Shown piece by piece: positions 11,239 to 22,287 of a DNA stretch of 64,000 nt; position 1 is the first letter of the stretch; every line of letters begins with the position of its first letter. The stretch lies in contig NC_092798.1 in NCBI RefSeq assembly GCF_918797505.1, positions 49,560,985 through 49,624,984 on the forward strand. Direction: 5' to 3'. The notes beneath the pieces were generated by a model. The model was not told the origin of the DNA. It made no database searches and saw nothing but the letters and a program-made list of their open reading frames with translations. This DNA comes from Bemisia tabaci. Taxonomy: Eukaryota; Arthropoda; Insecta; Hemiptera; Aleyrodidae. A program made the translations under genes and the position numbers.

Positions 11239-11345
11239 GCTGACCGCCAGGCCCACCTGGCTGGCTAACCTAAAATTGATGAACCAATCGGAGAGCGGCA
11301 CATAGATGACAGTTCTCTCCCGTATACAGGTACTCTAAGGGAAAC

Positions 11346-11859
11346 TTTGGCAAGCGCTTGCCGCCTCGCGCGACGCGAATGAAACAAAGGGCGGGCCGGG
11401 CGGGGAGGACCCAAGGGCGGAGGGTGGCGTCGAACATCAACATAAACAGCTGCCGGAGATAGAGCGTAACGAGAACGTAATCTTTTTTAAGTTGCATCGT
11501 TTTATTTTATGGCAGGAACTTGACTCGCACTGCGAGTCCCGCTCCGACACCACCGGGGCCCCCGCCGTAAATAACCCCGTCCCCGACTTGACACCGTGTA
11601 AACCGTCTTCCTATAATGAACCCCTGCGTATGCCGATCGGGTACTCGTTCCGCCTCACGCCGCCGGAGGCGCTCCAGTCGGCAAAAGTTCCGGAATCCAT
11701 GGCGATTAAAAATAAAACCACGAATTCCGAACGAGAGCAGCTAAGACCGAAAAAGAATTCAGGGGCCGTTCAAGAATTATGCAACGCACTTTTTCCGATT
11801 TTTACCATCTCCCTCCTCCCTTTGAAACGCACCCCCCGTAACGCAGCCCTACACCCTCC
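11346..11859. other. GC-rich low-copy island, no gene
   Basis: The sequence is GC-rich (GGGCGGGCCGGGCGGGGAGG) and then mixed. A 128-codon plus-strand frame at 11492-11878 resembles no known family and runs into P2, so I treat it as chance. It may be an unmasked single-copy region. Confidence 0.35.
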
Positions 11860-12104
11860 TTTCCGAGTTTCGCGTTGAATAACCCGTGCAAATGTGTGTC
11901 ACACCGACTGATGAAAGCAAGATGGAAGAAACCAAGGGTGTCACTACCGTGGTGGATGACGTCAAAAATCTGACTTTTCAAAGGGCGGTATTTCGGTTAA
12001 TATTGAGCGTAGAAAGTTGCTATTTAGACTGATCCCATTATTTTAAGCTGATCTACAAGAATCAAGCATCAAAACACGATTCTATGACCAGTGCAACTGG
12101 CCCA
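11860..12104 (-). mobile_element. Family P, truncated copy (P2)
   Basis: It matches the right half of P1: CCGTGCAAATGTGTGTCAC, GGTGGATGACGTCA, ending TCTATGACCAGTGCAACTGG. The other half is missing. It preserves the sequence that Q interrupts in P1 (GACTGATCCCATTATTTTAA), so it serves as an approximate empty site. Confidence 0.7.
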
Positions 12105-12129
12105 TGAGAAGTTGAATGATGTAAATGGC

Positions 12130-12440
12130 ATTTTCTCTATATTCTTTATTCAACTATTGTTAAGTGTGAGTACTTTAATTTTATTCAGGAGTTAAATTCC
12201 TGAGTTTCCGTCGTGAGAATATCTTTTCTCGTAAAATTTTTGAGACAAAATGTTTCGCGCATTTCTTTAATTTATACTGTGTTTAGAGCCCTATTTTACA
12301 GAACAGTCAAGGAACAACAACTTTCCAAATCCCCTTCAATTTTTTGTGATACCGCCCGACCAACGCTCGAGTTGAAATAATTTTATCTTTGCGCCTACAA
12401 ACGATTTCACGTTTGTGACATTTGAGTCTCATTTGCCGAC
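12130..12440 (-). mobile_element. Family O dispersed repeat (O2)
   Basis: The reverse complement carries the O core (CAACTCGAGCG, TTGGTCGGGCGGTATCAC). It lies beside P2 just as O1 lies beside P1, so O and P may travel together or share insertion preferences. Confidence 0.6.
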
Positions 12441-12769
12441 GGATTCTCAACATGATTTCTTTTTAAAATGCAACGGGGAAAAATGATTAACACAATGACC
12501 CGTTTTTGATCATCCAATGTTGAAAAAAAAAATATGGTAGATTTCACCAAACACTGACACAGTGATCCGAGTATGGTTATAAACACTAGACTCCATGGTG
12601 GCATTTACCATATCATGGCAAGTATCACCAGAGTTCTTGTGAACACTACTATTATTCTGGTTATTTTCGCTGAATAGCATCACTGTGTAAATAATAAAGT
12701 AGACTTACAATAGATGTCACCATACTTTCTTTTCAGTGAAAGATTCGAAGAATTGACGAATCATCCAAT

Positions 12770-12998
12770 CACTGGAAAAAACACACATTGGATCTAGAGT
12801 CCAGACTCTTAAAAATATCGACAAGAAAAAGTACTCTTGATTCAATCAGAATCTAGCTTAAATCAAGAACCAAGCCTCTTGATTTAAGCGGATTTCGTTT
12901 TGATACAAGCAAAAATCCGATTGAACCAAGAGTATTTTTTCTTGTCAATGTTTTCAAGAGTCTGGACTCTAGATCCAATGTGTGTTTTTTTCCCAGTG
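12770..12998. mobile_element. Family D CACTG-type MITE (D3)
   Basis: A 229-bp near-palindrome starts CACTGGAAAAAACAC and ends TTTTTTCCCAGTG. Both flanks are AT (12768-12769, 12999-13000), fitting a 2-bp target duplication. Arm sequences are as in D1. Confidence 0.93.
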
Positions 12999-13009
12999 AT
13001 CGAAAAACT

Positions 13010-13315
13010 CCACCAGACACCTAGCCCGGGGTCAGCATCTTGTAGCGCCACGTAATCAAGGTGCGCTCAGCACGCACAGCCGCGAGTCACTCGTTCGTTA
13101 CTCGCCACTCGCAACTCGCTTCTCGCGCGAGGAGGAAACGCGAGCGCGGGAAACGGAGTGTGAGAAGGAGTTCTCAAAGCGTTAAAACAGCTGGAAACAA
13201 TATCATTTAACTTATAACTGCGGGCCCTTCCACTTACCGGCAATTACTCTCAATTTCCCTCCTTTCCAGAGAGCGCGCTCGCCTTCGCTCCTACTCCGTC
13301 GCTCCTCCGACCCAA
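13010..13315. other. GC-rich island with ACTCGC clusters
   Basis: Dense CpG sequence with several ACTCG/CACTCGC words near 13085-13125. No frame or RNA gene is recognised. It might be a promoter or CpG-rich regulatory stretch, but nothing directly shows this. Confidence 0.3.
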
Positions 13316-13402
13316 CGCCGTATCTCGATCCCTACGTGAGCCTTGTTCTACGTATAAATACACACTCTCCAGGGCTCATCCGGGAATCGAGATATGCCTT
13401 TT
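13316..13402 (-). repeat. Family BB 90-bp hairpin (BB1)
   Basis: Arms GTATCTCGATCCCTACGTGAG and AGGGCTCATCCGGGAATCGAG are inverted copies around a short AT loop. Related hairpins occur at 28455, 43374, 61431 and about 29912. It is the shortest palindromic family in the window. Confidence 0.7.
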
Positions 13403-13665
13403 TGCCAGACCAGCGACGATTTTTCTTCCCTTGCCCGGACCCGGCCCCCGGACTAAGCCTCCTCATCTGTTCCTCCTTAAGTGTATTCATTTTTTACGCG
13501 CGACTCCGCCCCCAACCCCTCCCCCCACCGCGGGGGGGGGGGGGCGGCGCGACTTTTAAAATGAGATCATTTTTCTGATTTAACCGATTACGGAGGGATG
13601 TGATGGGTAATTGAGAGGGAATTCCGGATTCGCAGCGCCGCCGCCGCCGGCGTGATTTGTTATTG

Positions 13666-13914
13666 TCCGTGCTAAGGAAAAACGCCGTATGAACCTTCAG
13701 GCGTTGCCAAATTCCCGTCGACAAACCACGGATTTTCAGGAGAATTTGTGAATATTTCTGCTTCCGATTTTGCAGAGGATTTTGTTCGTAATTTGATCTA
13801 GGTAGTCAGAAAATTGCAAGGAAAAATATTCATAACTTTCTTCACAAATACATTTTTTCTGAGAGGAAATTTGGCAACATTCGAATGCTCATACGGCGTT
13901 CTCCCTTAGCAGGG
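13666..13914. mobile_element. Family A MITE (A1)
   Basis: The left end CCGTGCTAAGGAAAAACGCC and the right end ACGGCGTTCTCCCTTAGCAGGG are inverted. Inner arms are GTTGCCAAATT and AATTTGGCAAC. It is about 249 bp with an AT-rich centre. The outermost CTG bases are lost and no clear duplication remains. Confidence 0.85.
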
Positions 13915-13944
13915 TAATATAGTCCGCAGCGCGGCGCTATAGAC

Positions 13945-14320
13945 GCCGGCGCTTAGAAAGAACGCCGTATGAGCCTTTGGGTGTTGCCAAATTTCTTTTG
14001 ATAAAATACGAATTTACAGGGACATTTCATCAGGGTTTATTTTTTGTAATTTGATTTTAGGTGTCAAACAATTTCAGGATAAAGTTTTCCCAACGGAGCT
14101 CTTGCATGTGCCAAAAATTTGCAATTGGAGCACTGACTTTAGTGTAAAATTTCGCAAGAAATACGATGGCACCACTAGTTTTTTTTCTGAAATCGACTCT
14201 AGAGCTGAAAAAAAAGCTCTGAATGTTGAGGCCTTAATGGAGGGGATAGGGGGCGCTACCCTGAGAGTCCACCTCTATATCAAGACAAACTCTCTATGCA
14301 AATATACCTTTCATGATAGA
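13945..14320 (+). mobile_element. A left arm joined to a divergent B left half (A2/B5)
   Basis: 13949-14085 matches the family A left arm (AGAACGCCGTATGAGCC) and interior. From about 14091 the sequence follows the left half of family B (GCATGTG, AAATACGATGGCACCACTAG, GAGAGTCCACCTCTATATC) up to about 14320. This repeats the B-inside-A arrangement of A3/B1, but both elements are decayed and the right halves are absent. Confidence 0.6.
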
Positions 14321-14324
14321 CGCC

Positions 14325-15180
14325 TAAAAAACTGCGGTTGCTTTATTATGCTCAAATATCCCACGTTGCACGTATCCAATCCTCGGCTCTTGGCCCAATT
14401 AAAAGCACCCAACTTGCAAAAACCGGAGAAAAACCCCGGCGAGGAGATCCCATCGCATTAAATCGGAAACAAGTTCCCGGAAGCGATACTCATCGGTTAA
14501 ACATGGCCTCACCCCGGAAAACTCTCCAAATCAAACTGTATTATTTGAACTAAGCGCCCGGTGTTAAGTGGGCTTTTAATGAAGAGCGGAGAGCGCAACG
14601 CGTTGCAGCAGCCGCGATGCCAACTCGTGCGAATTCATCCCGAAATCGCCACGCAAAATATCAATCCCTGGCCCGAAGCGGCAACGTGGTAGCGAAGGAA
14701 ACCGGAAATGCGCGCGGTTTTACAAGAGGATACACCGTATCGGTCGGAGCACCTTGCGGGAAATAGGGAAAGCCGCAAGCCTCGCCTGTGGGCGGCGTTG
14801 CCGAGATGTGGGATTTTTACCGGGGGCGGTGGTAAAAATCCCCGCGTTTTGCGACGCGATTTTGAGACACCCTTCGCTAAAAAACGGCGGAACCCGGGCG
14901 CTTTAACTAGGTGTATTAGCTGTGCACACGCTGGAAATTACCGAGATTAAGTAGATTCGGCTACTCGACGAGTTAATTCTGGGAAGTCGTGTTGCGATAA
15001 GTGAGAAAAGTAGCAGTAATGAGTCGTTCCTTTTTTATAATTAGTCAGTCTTAAAGCACTGCATGCCGTTGATGTGAACGTTCAATCAGATTCCAGCGTT
15101 GCATTCAAAACCAGACATAAATTTCGCGCAATAAGTGAAGAAGTTAGGCTTAGGGAACGACGTCGTCTACATTTCTTGGA
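14325..15180. other. Low-copy GC-mixed stretch, no gene
   Basis: Short frames occur (14338-14553, 14708-14950) without recognisable domains. No inverted repeat was detected. It could hold single-copy functional sequence. Confidence 0.35.
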
Positions 15181-15363
15181 CTACAGTGAAAATGTCTACA
15201 ATTAAGAAGTGCACTTTTAGAATGCCTAAGAAAGTAAATGTCCATGTATAACGCGTCTATCAAAGGAAAATGAATACACGATGATTCTTCATGAATACAA
15301 CCAAAGAAGTAACTGAAGTGAGTTCACTCTACCTATTCTATTCAGAAGTGAACTTTCTGAGTG

Positions 15364-15480
15364 TGGACTTTTTTTTAGAAGACATTATTATTTGTAGACA
15401 TTTTAGTAGGCGACTTTTTAGTTCTAGACGTTGTAAATGTAGACTTTTTGCTTGTGGACATTTTTGTTGTAGACCCTCTG
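15364..15480 (+). repeat. Imperfect 15-17-bp tandem repeat
   Basis: About seven degenerate units follow a TTGTAGAC-TTTTAG pattern (TTTGTAGACATTTTAG, TTCTAGACGTTGTAAA, TGTGGACATTTTTG). An inverted match (AAAATGTCTAC) lies upstream at about 15189. Confidence 0.6.
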
Positions 15481-15598
15481 TCCGCATATCTAGGGCTTCT
15501 GTATAAGGAGAGTACGGACTAGTCGGTAATTTTGAGTTTACTTCACGGAGCTTTTAGGGTCCGAAAGGCAGCCAACCTATGAATTTAAATCATCCAGA

Positions 15599-15768
15599 CA
15601 CTAGATAAAAAGTTAAGAGCTTTATAGACATACCATCAGTGCCGGGCTCAGAGGCCGAAAGTTCCGGGTGCTACCTCCGGAACTTTTTGCCTCTGAGCCC
15701 GGAACGCGGACGATATGTCTTTATAGCCCGTAACTATGGCTTCCACGACCGGAGTTTTTTTTTCAGTG
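15599..15768. mobile_element. CACTA/CACTG-ended MITE (KK)
   Basis: Starts CACTAGATAAAAAG and ends TTTTTTTTTCAGTG, 170 bp. The inner hairpin is CGGGCTCAGAGGC with its complement. GA flanks both sides (15597-15598, 15769-15770). The aligned G1 sequence ATCCAGAGCGAT lacks the insertion and has a single GA, confirming a 2-bp target duplication. Confidence 0.9.
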
Positions 15769-15980
15769 GAGTGACTTATTGTAAAAATTGTTAGGACTCG
15801 TCGTTTGTAAAGCACGTACTTGACTTAGTTTTTTAAATATATTTACTCTTGATAGTGGAAGACGCTCATTTATGAACATTCTTGGCCATCTTGGTTTAAT
15901 ATTGGAATCAGAAGATTGGCAGCGATATTTTTTATGTTAGAAGATTGGCTGCCCTTTTGGGCCCGTAGAGCCCCATATTT

Positions 15981-16102
15981 GGACGTACTTCTGCCAAACG
16001 GAACTATGCGCATTAAAACACGAGCTCTGAGACCCACAAGAATATGTGTATAACAGTGCTCACGTCATAATCCACATAGTTCCGTTTGATAGAAATACTT
16101 CC
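15981..16102. mobile_element. Family H MITE (H2)
   Basis: A 122-bp palindrome starts GGACGTACTTCTGCCAAACG and ends AGAAATACTTCC, with a perfect ATTT duplication (15977-15980, 16103-16106). It is inserted near the right end of G3. Confidence 0.9.
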
Positions 16103-16226
16103 ATTTGAAAATTTCCGCACTCTCCCCATATACATATTTTCCATAGTTAGGCTGAGCAATGATCATTAATCTCACATCTGTAAAGATATAACGCAAAGTG
16201 AAGGCGCGATGATATTCTGAACGGTA

Positions 16227-16579
16227 CACGGAGAAAAAAACCTCGTGCGTGGGACCCGAAGTTTAGGTCATATGGATGGATCTCGAAGTTTTAGATGGCA
16301 CTGAACACTTAGATCAGCTGCCAGATCGATCACACATCTGAAACTTCAGTTCTTACATCTGAAGTACTTCAAATGTAAGAACCGAAGTTTTTCGGATGTG
16401 AGAACCGAAGTTTTTCGGATTTGAAAACCGAAGTACTTCAGATGTAAGAACTGAAGTTGCAGATGTGTGATCCGAACATCGACAGCTAGATCTGAAGTGT
16501 TCAGACGCTCAACCCGAAAACTTCAGAGATCCGAATGACCTGAACTTCGGGTCCCACGCACGAATTTTTTTTCTCCGTG
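16227..16579. mobile_element. Family E CACNG-type MITE (E2)
   Basis: Starts CACGGAGAAAAAAACCTCGT and ends AATTTTTTTTCTCCGTG. TA flanks both sides (16225-16226, 16580-16581). The 353-bp interior is a long palindrome of GAAGT/ACTTC words, with short tandem ACCGAAGTTTTTCGGATGTG units near the centre. Confidence 0.9.
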
Positions 16580-18540
16580 TAAAACCGGATCCAAGTATTT
16601 TGCACTCAATGTGTGCGCGTTTATGGGCGGCCTGTGGGACTTGTCAAATGCTGCACCGTTGCAAAAGCACAAGGTGAAATTGTCATCAACAATGTTCCAA
16701 TGCATAAGACCGGATAATCTTTATGAGCGTACGTCTGCAATGAAGAGTGAGAGCTTTTTTCATGAAATGATCACAGAAGAAGTGTTTTTCACGCCTTCAA
16801 GTTCAGGAAATATGTATTCATCGGCCTTCATTTCCCCGTGCCGACTTAATTATGAAAAACATCTCGAGAGTTAAACAAGTTTTGTCATAATAAGCGACAC
16901 GACCGTTTGCCGGCCCCCGCAGCCTGTGAATGGCCTTCACTGCTGTCAGATTGCTAACAATAAAAAATCAAACAGACCCGGTTCCTGACAAATTTGTGAA
17001 AACTGCTGTGGACACAACAGTAGTAATTATTTTCATGCTATGTTAGGTTTTAGGACTAAAATTTTCACTGAAAGTGGCCTAGGAATTGTGATTGCATCTC
17101 TGGTCGAAGAGACCGGGGTAAATCATACATGAATTAGACTAGAGATCTGGATGACGTCGTCCATCGTGTATTTCAAAATGCGGTGTTACTGATGAACGTT
17201 AATACTTGACATCTTACCTAATCAAGTAAATAATATTTTTAAAAGTTGTTCACTCACTTGCGACGTAATTACTATCGGGCATGATGCCATTTATTGTCAT
17301 GGGAACGGAGTTCCCCATGATATTACAATCGTTCCGTTGCTTTCGCTATGGGATTCCCTATACCTCTGCGACCTTGAGCGTTTCGCCCAGTCTCCGATTT
17401 TTGGTTGATTTTCTGATGTATCAAAAACCGTTGTATTTTTTAGCCAATCATGTCTCTACGTCAAGTTGTGTTGATTGCTAAAATTCGCTTTCAGCGAGTT
17501 TTTTTTCCACCTCGAGATGTCGTGTCTGACTGGTAAATCTGCGCAGAACCACGAAGTTCCGTTTTTAGGCAAATTCTTTTTTTTGGGAGGTTCTGATTGG
17601 TTATTTTTCGCCATCAGTTTTCTGTTCGTTGGTGCAAAAGATCGCCTACCTCGGTGTTCTTGAGAAGCCGCCATTATCCCACCTCAAATTTGAAAAATAG
17701 AAGTAAAGAAATAATAACCATCGTACAAGGTGGAAAATTGTTCTGGAGGACTCGTTACGGATAAAGAAGTCAAAATCAGAGCTCGATTGATTGATTTAAT
17801 TCATGGATACGCAAATATTGCCTCAGCTTACTGCCGCGATGGCAAATGCCTGCTGATATGAACCTTGAGACACATGATAGCATAGGCAAACAATGTCTCA
17901 CAGAGAAAGGCGCTTAGCTCATTTCTCCAGAAGCTACGAAGACGCGAATCGCCGAATCGCTCAAGGACAACTCTTGTGATAATTATTAAGATATCTTAAC
18001 GAATCTTTATTTATTTTTTTTCTAAACCTCGAAACCATCAGCAAAATACTTCAGCACACGTCATAAACATGTCCACAAAAGTTTTCGCTACGTTTTTGTA
18101 GATTTAGACAATATTAGAAAAACACCGTCGGTGATTTGGCAACTTGGGAGAACATCACGGTGGTAACGGCGGTTTGTCGCGCAGTGATTTGAATGTATAA
18201 CGCTCATTTTATGCGCTTCTTCCATGAACTTTTTAATTTGAGCGTATTCATTCGCACGCTTTTTATCATTTTCATTAATTTTTCTCACTTTGTCATCTTA
18301 TTTTATTTCCTCTCCCATAGCGCGCTCGTCTCTTTCTCTCTCTCTTACTTTCCGAGTGATACACAGATGTTCTCTTTATCATCTTGGCAGACGACCAACT
18401 GAGACTTCCGCTGCCTTTGTATCGGAAAATTAGGGGAAAACGGTAAAAACTTACCATCGCTGATTTTAAGCTTGTTGCATAAGCTCTAACACCACATTTA
18501 AGATAAATGGCATGGAGTTGTCGACAAAAATCTTGCCAGT
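16580..18540. other. Low-copy stretch, no gene
   Basis: No multi-copy repeat is recognised except a weak P-like fragment at 17143-17210 (GGATGACGTCGTCCA). The short frames (16611-16874, 18193-18402) show no known domain. It is one of the less transposon-dense parts of the window. Confidence 0.4.
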
Positions 18541-18542
18541 AT

Positions 18543-18640
18543 CTACAAGAATGAGTTAAGGTAACTCGTCACGGTTTCTGGCCCGATCAAACTGGCGTGC
18601 GATGTATCGCATCGACCATGTCGAAAATCTCGACAGATTT
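18543..18640 (-). repeat. Two-copy repeat II (copy 1)
   Basis: The reverse complement matches 54033-54120: CGAGATTTTC, TCGATGCGAT then ATCGCA, CCTTAAC. The inner palindrome GCGATGTATCGC is shared. Function is unknown. Confidence 0.5.
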
Positions 18641-18789
18641 TGAATTTTAAGACGATAGAGGATAGTTCCTGCTTATGAGCCTAAAGAATCCCTCTGAACC
18701 AAAAAATTGGAAAAAATTCGCATTCAATATAGTTATGTAATATTTTGTACCTATAAGTAAAGAATAAAACTTTAGACAGGGTATGAATA

Positions 18790-19160
18790 AAAGTACTTCC
18801 CATGTCCCCGAATTGTGTGATAGTACACCATTTTTAAAACTCATAAATTTTCATGTTTTCCCGCAGCCGCAGTAATAGACATTGCACTAGCAAACTCTCT
18901 CACAATGCGAGGGAGGCTTAAAAACGTGGAATTTTTGCAGGCGCAATGATACCACTATTCTAACCCGAGCGATGATCAAGCGGTATCACAAAAAATTGAA
19001 GGCGATTTGAAAAGTTTTCGCTTTTCGATCCTTGATCTTTCTCTGGAATGGCTCTCTATACAAGATAAGAATTGAATCACTATGCGACATATTTTCTCTT
19101 CAAAATTTCACGAGGATAACGAATCACACAACGAGAAGTCTAGAATTTATCTTGAGGAGT
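18790..19160 (+). mobile_element. Family O dispersed repeat (O3)
   Basis: It starts near TGTCCCCGAATTGTGTGATA and carries ACTATTCTAACCCGAGCGAT and GAAGGCGATTTGAAAAG. It is closely matched by O4 at 55960-56262. No terminal inverted repeat is obvious. Confidence 0.7.
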
Positions 19161-19398
19161 GTGTAAGTATTTACAATTAAAATTGGTTAAATGGCACACA
19201 TATACAATGATGTCAATCTCTTTTCTCTCTTCCTCTCTTTCTTGTAGATTTCTAAATTTTCCGTCATGTGAGTCGTTTCCGACTTGAGATTTTGAGAAGC
19301 CAACTTGTGAGACTCCTTTCTAGTTCAGACCTTGTCTAGTGGTTTATTGTTCTGTCTAACATTAGCAAAAGGGACATAATTTAATTTCAAGTATGCGC

Positions 19399-19662
19399 AT
19401 GTAAGTCGCGGTGTAAGTAGGCAATCAAATAACTCGGTTTGCGACGTCGTAGGCTTCCTGTTATACTTTATTTTTTAAACGGAAAACTACTCAACGGCAA
19501 TTATTTAAAACTGCGGTGATTTTTCTTCTCTGTGTGAAGAAAATTCTGCAAAAACGTCAAGGAATGATGTCAATTTGTTCCCCTTTAAAAAAATAACATA
19601 CAGGCGGAGACTTTTAGACACCGCGAACGAGTTATGTGATTGCCCACTTACACCGTCGATAT
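19399..19662. mobile_element. Family K MITE (K1)
   Basis: Imperfect inverted ends (ATAACTCGGTTTGCGACGTC..CGCGAACGAGTTATGTG, then CACCGTCGAT) flank about 260 bp. Shared interior words are TTTATTTTTTAAACGGAAAA and CTCTGTGTGAAGAAAATTC. It is one of at least five full K copies. Confidence 0.8.
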
Positions 19663-20905
19663 CTTATCTCTATATGTATGTAAAAAGGTCAATGTAACGC
19701 TGAAAACCTGACCCTACGAACCTTAGAGGGCGTTAAACGCTCCAGAGGGGGGGGGGGGCGTAGCCCCCTAGTACACAGAAATTAACTGTACTACGTTTCC
19801 GGATCAGGAACTACAACTTCTCGATCATCGGTAAAAACTCGCATGTGCACAGAGAAAATAACGGTATACACGTTGTTTGTAGTCAAGGCAGAAATAGTAG
19901 TTCCTATTTGCAAAATGTAATCCAATTTACCGCTGAGTTGGTCCCTCCACCGTCTTCATTTTTTGGAGATGGGATATATTCGATGCTTCAAACGTCCATT
20001 GAAATGCATGCGAACCCGGTCGAAACAATGTTGATTATCAAAGCGATTCGGTACCGGGGGGAAAAAAGGCCACGAGAATACTCGACGAAACTCTGAGGTG
20101 CAGCATCTCGGCAACGGACGAGGAGCAAGCGACGGAAACGCTCTTCACTTCACTTTTGCTTCCCCCATTTTCCCATCATCCCCCCAACCCCACCCCACCC
20201 CACTCCTCGGCCGAGTAAAAGTGCATCTGCAAGTGCTCCGGAGCCTCGAGCTCTGTTCGTTGTAATTATCACGAATTTCTAGACAAAAAGAGGAGGGAAA
20301 AAATTAAGCGAGGATCCCCCTCCCCCTCCTGTCCTCCTCGCCCGATGCATTTTCTCAATAATTTTTATGCGTTTGCGCGGGCGGGCGGGCGGGCGCTCCC
20401 CCGCCCCTCTCCGTTTGCGAGTGCCATTTCGAATCGGTGTTCGAAACGCCATTCGGCAAATTGCTTCCCCCACCCTGCTCTCCCTCCCCTCGGTCCCGTC
20501 AGTTCGACTTTTGTTCCTTCGCGTCATAATTTAGCGGCCGGCGGGTTGATGGGGGAGTAAGGGGTTGGGAGGGGGGCAGGTTACGACTTTAAAAAAGAAC
20601 CCTCCGAGGCGGTTGATGGGGTTCTCGATTGAGTCGTTCGGATCTTCGCGGACGTGGCCTTTTGCTTTCCAAGTTCCGTGTCGTTCCGGAGATGCAGGCT
20701 GAGATAAGACACCGAGTGAAGGTTTTTTAAGTTTCAGAATTTCGATGCAACTTGCAAGAAATCGGTTGCGATTTTACGTAGGATGGTCTTGGGCAAAAAA
20801 ACCTTTCAAATATGAGGAGAAACCAGGCCGCCATTCATTTTTCGGCTGGTTAATCAATGGATGACCTCGATATTCTTAAAGTATGGATTAGTTTCCTTGG
20901 AAATT
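19663..20905. other. Low-copy stretch with GC-rich island
   Basis: It contains a G run near 19745, a half X-family end at 19850-19922 (TTCCTATTTGCAAAATGTAA) and a C/G-rich island at 20100-20580 (C-rich and GGGC runs). Overlapping opposite-strand frames at 20279-20560 reflect composition, not homology I can recognise. Confidence 0.4.
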
Positions 20906-20907
20906 GG

Positions 20908-21170
20908 ATATCGACGATGAAACTACCAGACCATGTACCTCGGTTTGCGACGTTGCAGACTTCCTGTAATACCTTAGTACCTAAATGGTCAATTACCTAG
21001 CGTCAGTTTTTGAAAATTTCTGTGACTTTTCTTCTCCGTGCGAAGAAAACTCAATGAAAACTTCAAGGAGTGATTTTGATCCATTCTCCTTTCAAAAAAT
21101 AAAATGAGGACTGATGATTTTAAAACACCGCAATCGAGGTGCGTGGTCTGGTCGTTTCACAATCGATGTA
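20908..21170. mobile_element. Family K MITE (K2)
   Basis: Ends ATATCGACGATGAAACTACC and GTCGTTTCACAATCGAT are inverted. The interior matches K1 and K3 (TCGGTTTGCGACGTTGCAGA, TCTCCGTGCGAAGAAAA). Non-coding. Confidence 0.85.
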
Positions 21171-21434
21171 TCCTGTGAAGTCATGATATGTGTTTTTTCC
21201 TATCACGTTCCTAATCAGCAAAAACTCGCCCAGCGAAGTGCTCTCCTTGACATTCATCACTCATAAATTAATTGAATTTTACAGAATTGTTTACCCAACA
21301 AGTTGCCCATCAATCGTCATCGAGCAAAAAGTGGCATTTACCTCCGAACTTAAACTCGCCTTCCAGATCACATCGGTCAGATGGTCAGTGCAGGATCTCT
21401 AAAATATATCCTCTTCGGCCGCATCCTTACATAG

Positions 21435-21600
21435 CATTGGCGAGGCGTGAACGATCGATTATGAAGATTTCCCTCATTTGAAGGCTGTGGTAGAAGATCG
21501 ATTATTAATGTGCTCGGTGCAAACACCCTGTTCACCGATCCCTTTTTATAGGTTTAAATTACCGATCAATCGATATATTGCAAATCACGTCGTGTTACTG
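21435..21600 (-). mobile_element. hAT-type MITE, family L (L1)
   Basis: 166 bp, from CATTGGCGAGGCGTGA to GTCGTGTTACTG, with a perfect 8-bp duplication TTACATAG at 21427-21434 and 21601-21608. The interior has the family L marks (AATCGAT-containing arms, GGTTTAAAT, GTTCACCGATCC). Confidence 0.9.
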
Positions 21601-21663
21601 TTACATAGGGATTCATCTCCAGCTCCTGAAATGAATACTTCATTTTTTCCTCAATTCTCCACG

Positions 21664-21902
21664 CTCACAGTGGATCGAGTCAATTGCAGAGGTCGGGCCA
21701 TAGAATTTTTGACTAAAACTGAGTATTTTGGTGTTTATTTCGTTACATTTTAAATTTCAAGGGTGCTTCCAGAAAGAAATGTCACGAGGAAACCAATGAA
21801 AACACTTTTGGAACCTCAAAGTTTGTATAAAACGGAGTTATAAGCGTTTAAACTTTCAAAATTTTGTCCGACCTCTCCTATTGATTCGATCCACTGTGCG
21901 CC
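21664..21902. mobile_element. Family M MITE (M1)
   Basis: Ends CACAGTGGATCGAGTCAATT and TGATTCGATCCACTGTGCG are inverted, with GAGGTCGG/CCGACCTC just inside. It is about 238 bp. Copies lie at 55511, 62084 and, decayed, 30525. Non-coding. Confidence 0.85.
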
Positions 21903-22287
21903 TCCTCAAATTCCCCGAAATATTTCACGGAACTTTCCAATCCCTCATATGCCTTCATTGCACACCACCCAGTCCCCGAGGTGTCATGCCGTGTCGTGCA
22001 GCGTACGTGTCGCGTAATCTGAGACAATCACGACGGCTCGTAAACCGCCAGCCCCGGCCGGGCGGGCGCGAATGAAAATCCCGAAGAAATCACAAGCGCC
22101 AACCACATTTGATTACCCTTATCGGGATGAAATCGCAGTGCGCGATATTATACCCGCCTCGAAAATATCACGGAATTGCCCCCGGGTAGCGGGCGCCCGG
22201 GATTGATGGGAATCCATCTGATGGTATGTTTGTGTGATTGGTAGTAGGATAAACTGCACGCAACCCGCATCGCGACACTGCACAATG

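Larger units (their letters stand above)
10353..11265 (-). mobile_element. tRNA-derived SINE, twice interrupted
   Basis: On the minus strand the head contains an A-box-like TGGCGGTCAGCGCG. About 39 nt further on, once the insertions are removed, is a B box GGGTTTGAATCCC. The tail ends GACGGGGTATAAGCCATTAA then A/T-rich sequence. The 13-bp target duplication TAACCTAAAATTG lies at 10340-10352 and 11266-11278. Removing E1 and F with their duplications leaves about 274 bp, a normal SINE length. It sits inside G2. Confidence 0.85.
9958..11337. mobile_element. Family G element carrying a SINE (G2)
   Basis: Ends GAGTACCTGTATATGGGAG and CTCCCGTATACAGGTACTC match G1. Flanks GGGGAAGC (9950-9957) and AGGGAAAC (11338-11345) agree at 6 of 8 positions, a decayed 8-bp duplication. 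The inner arms are inverted (GATTGGTAG/CCAATC, AAAGTTGGC/GCCAACTTTG). Without the SINE insertion it is about 454 bp. Confidence 0.75.
15491..16143. mobile_element. Family G element split by KK and H2 (G3)
   Basis: It shares G1 interior words (GGCAGCCAACCTATGAATTT, CGCTCATTT, CATTCTTGGCCATCTTGGTT) and decayed ends (GTATAAGGAGAGTAC..CTCTCCCCATATAC). Net length without the two insertions is about 355 bp, close to the 385 bp of G1. It is older than both inserts. Confidence 0.8.
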
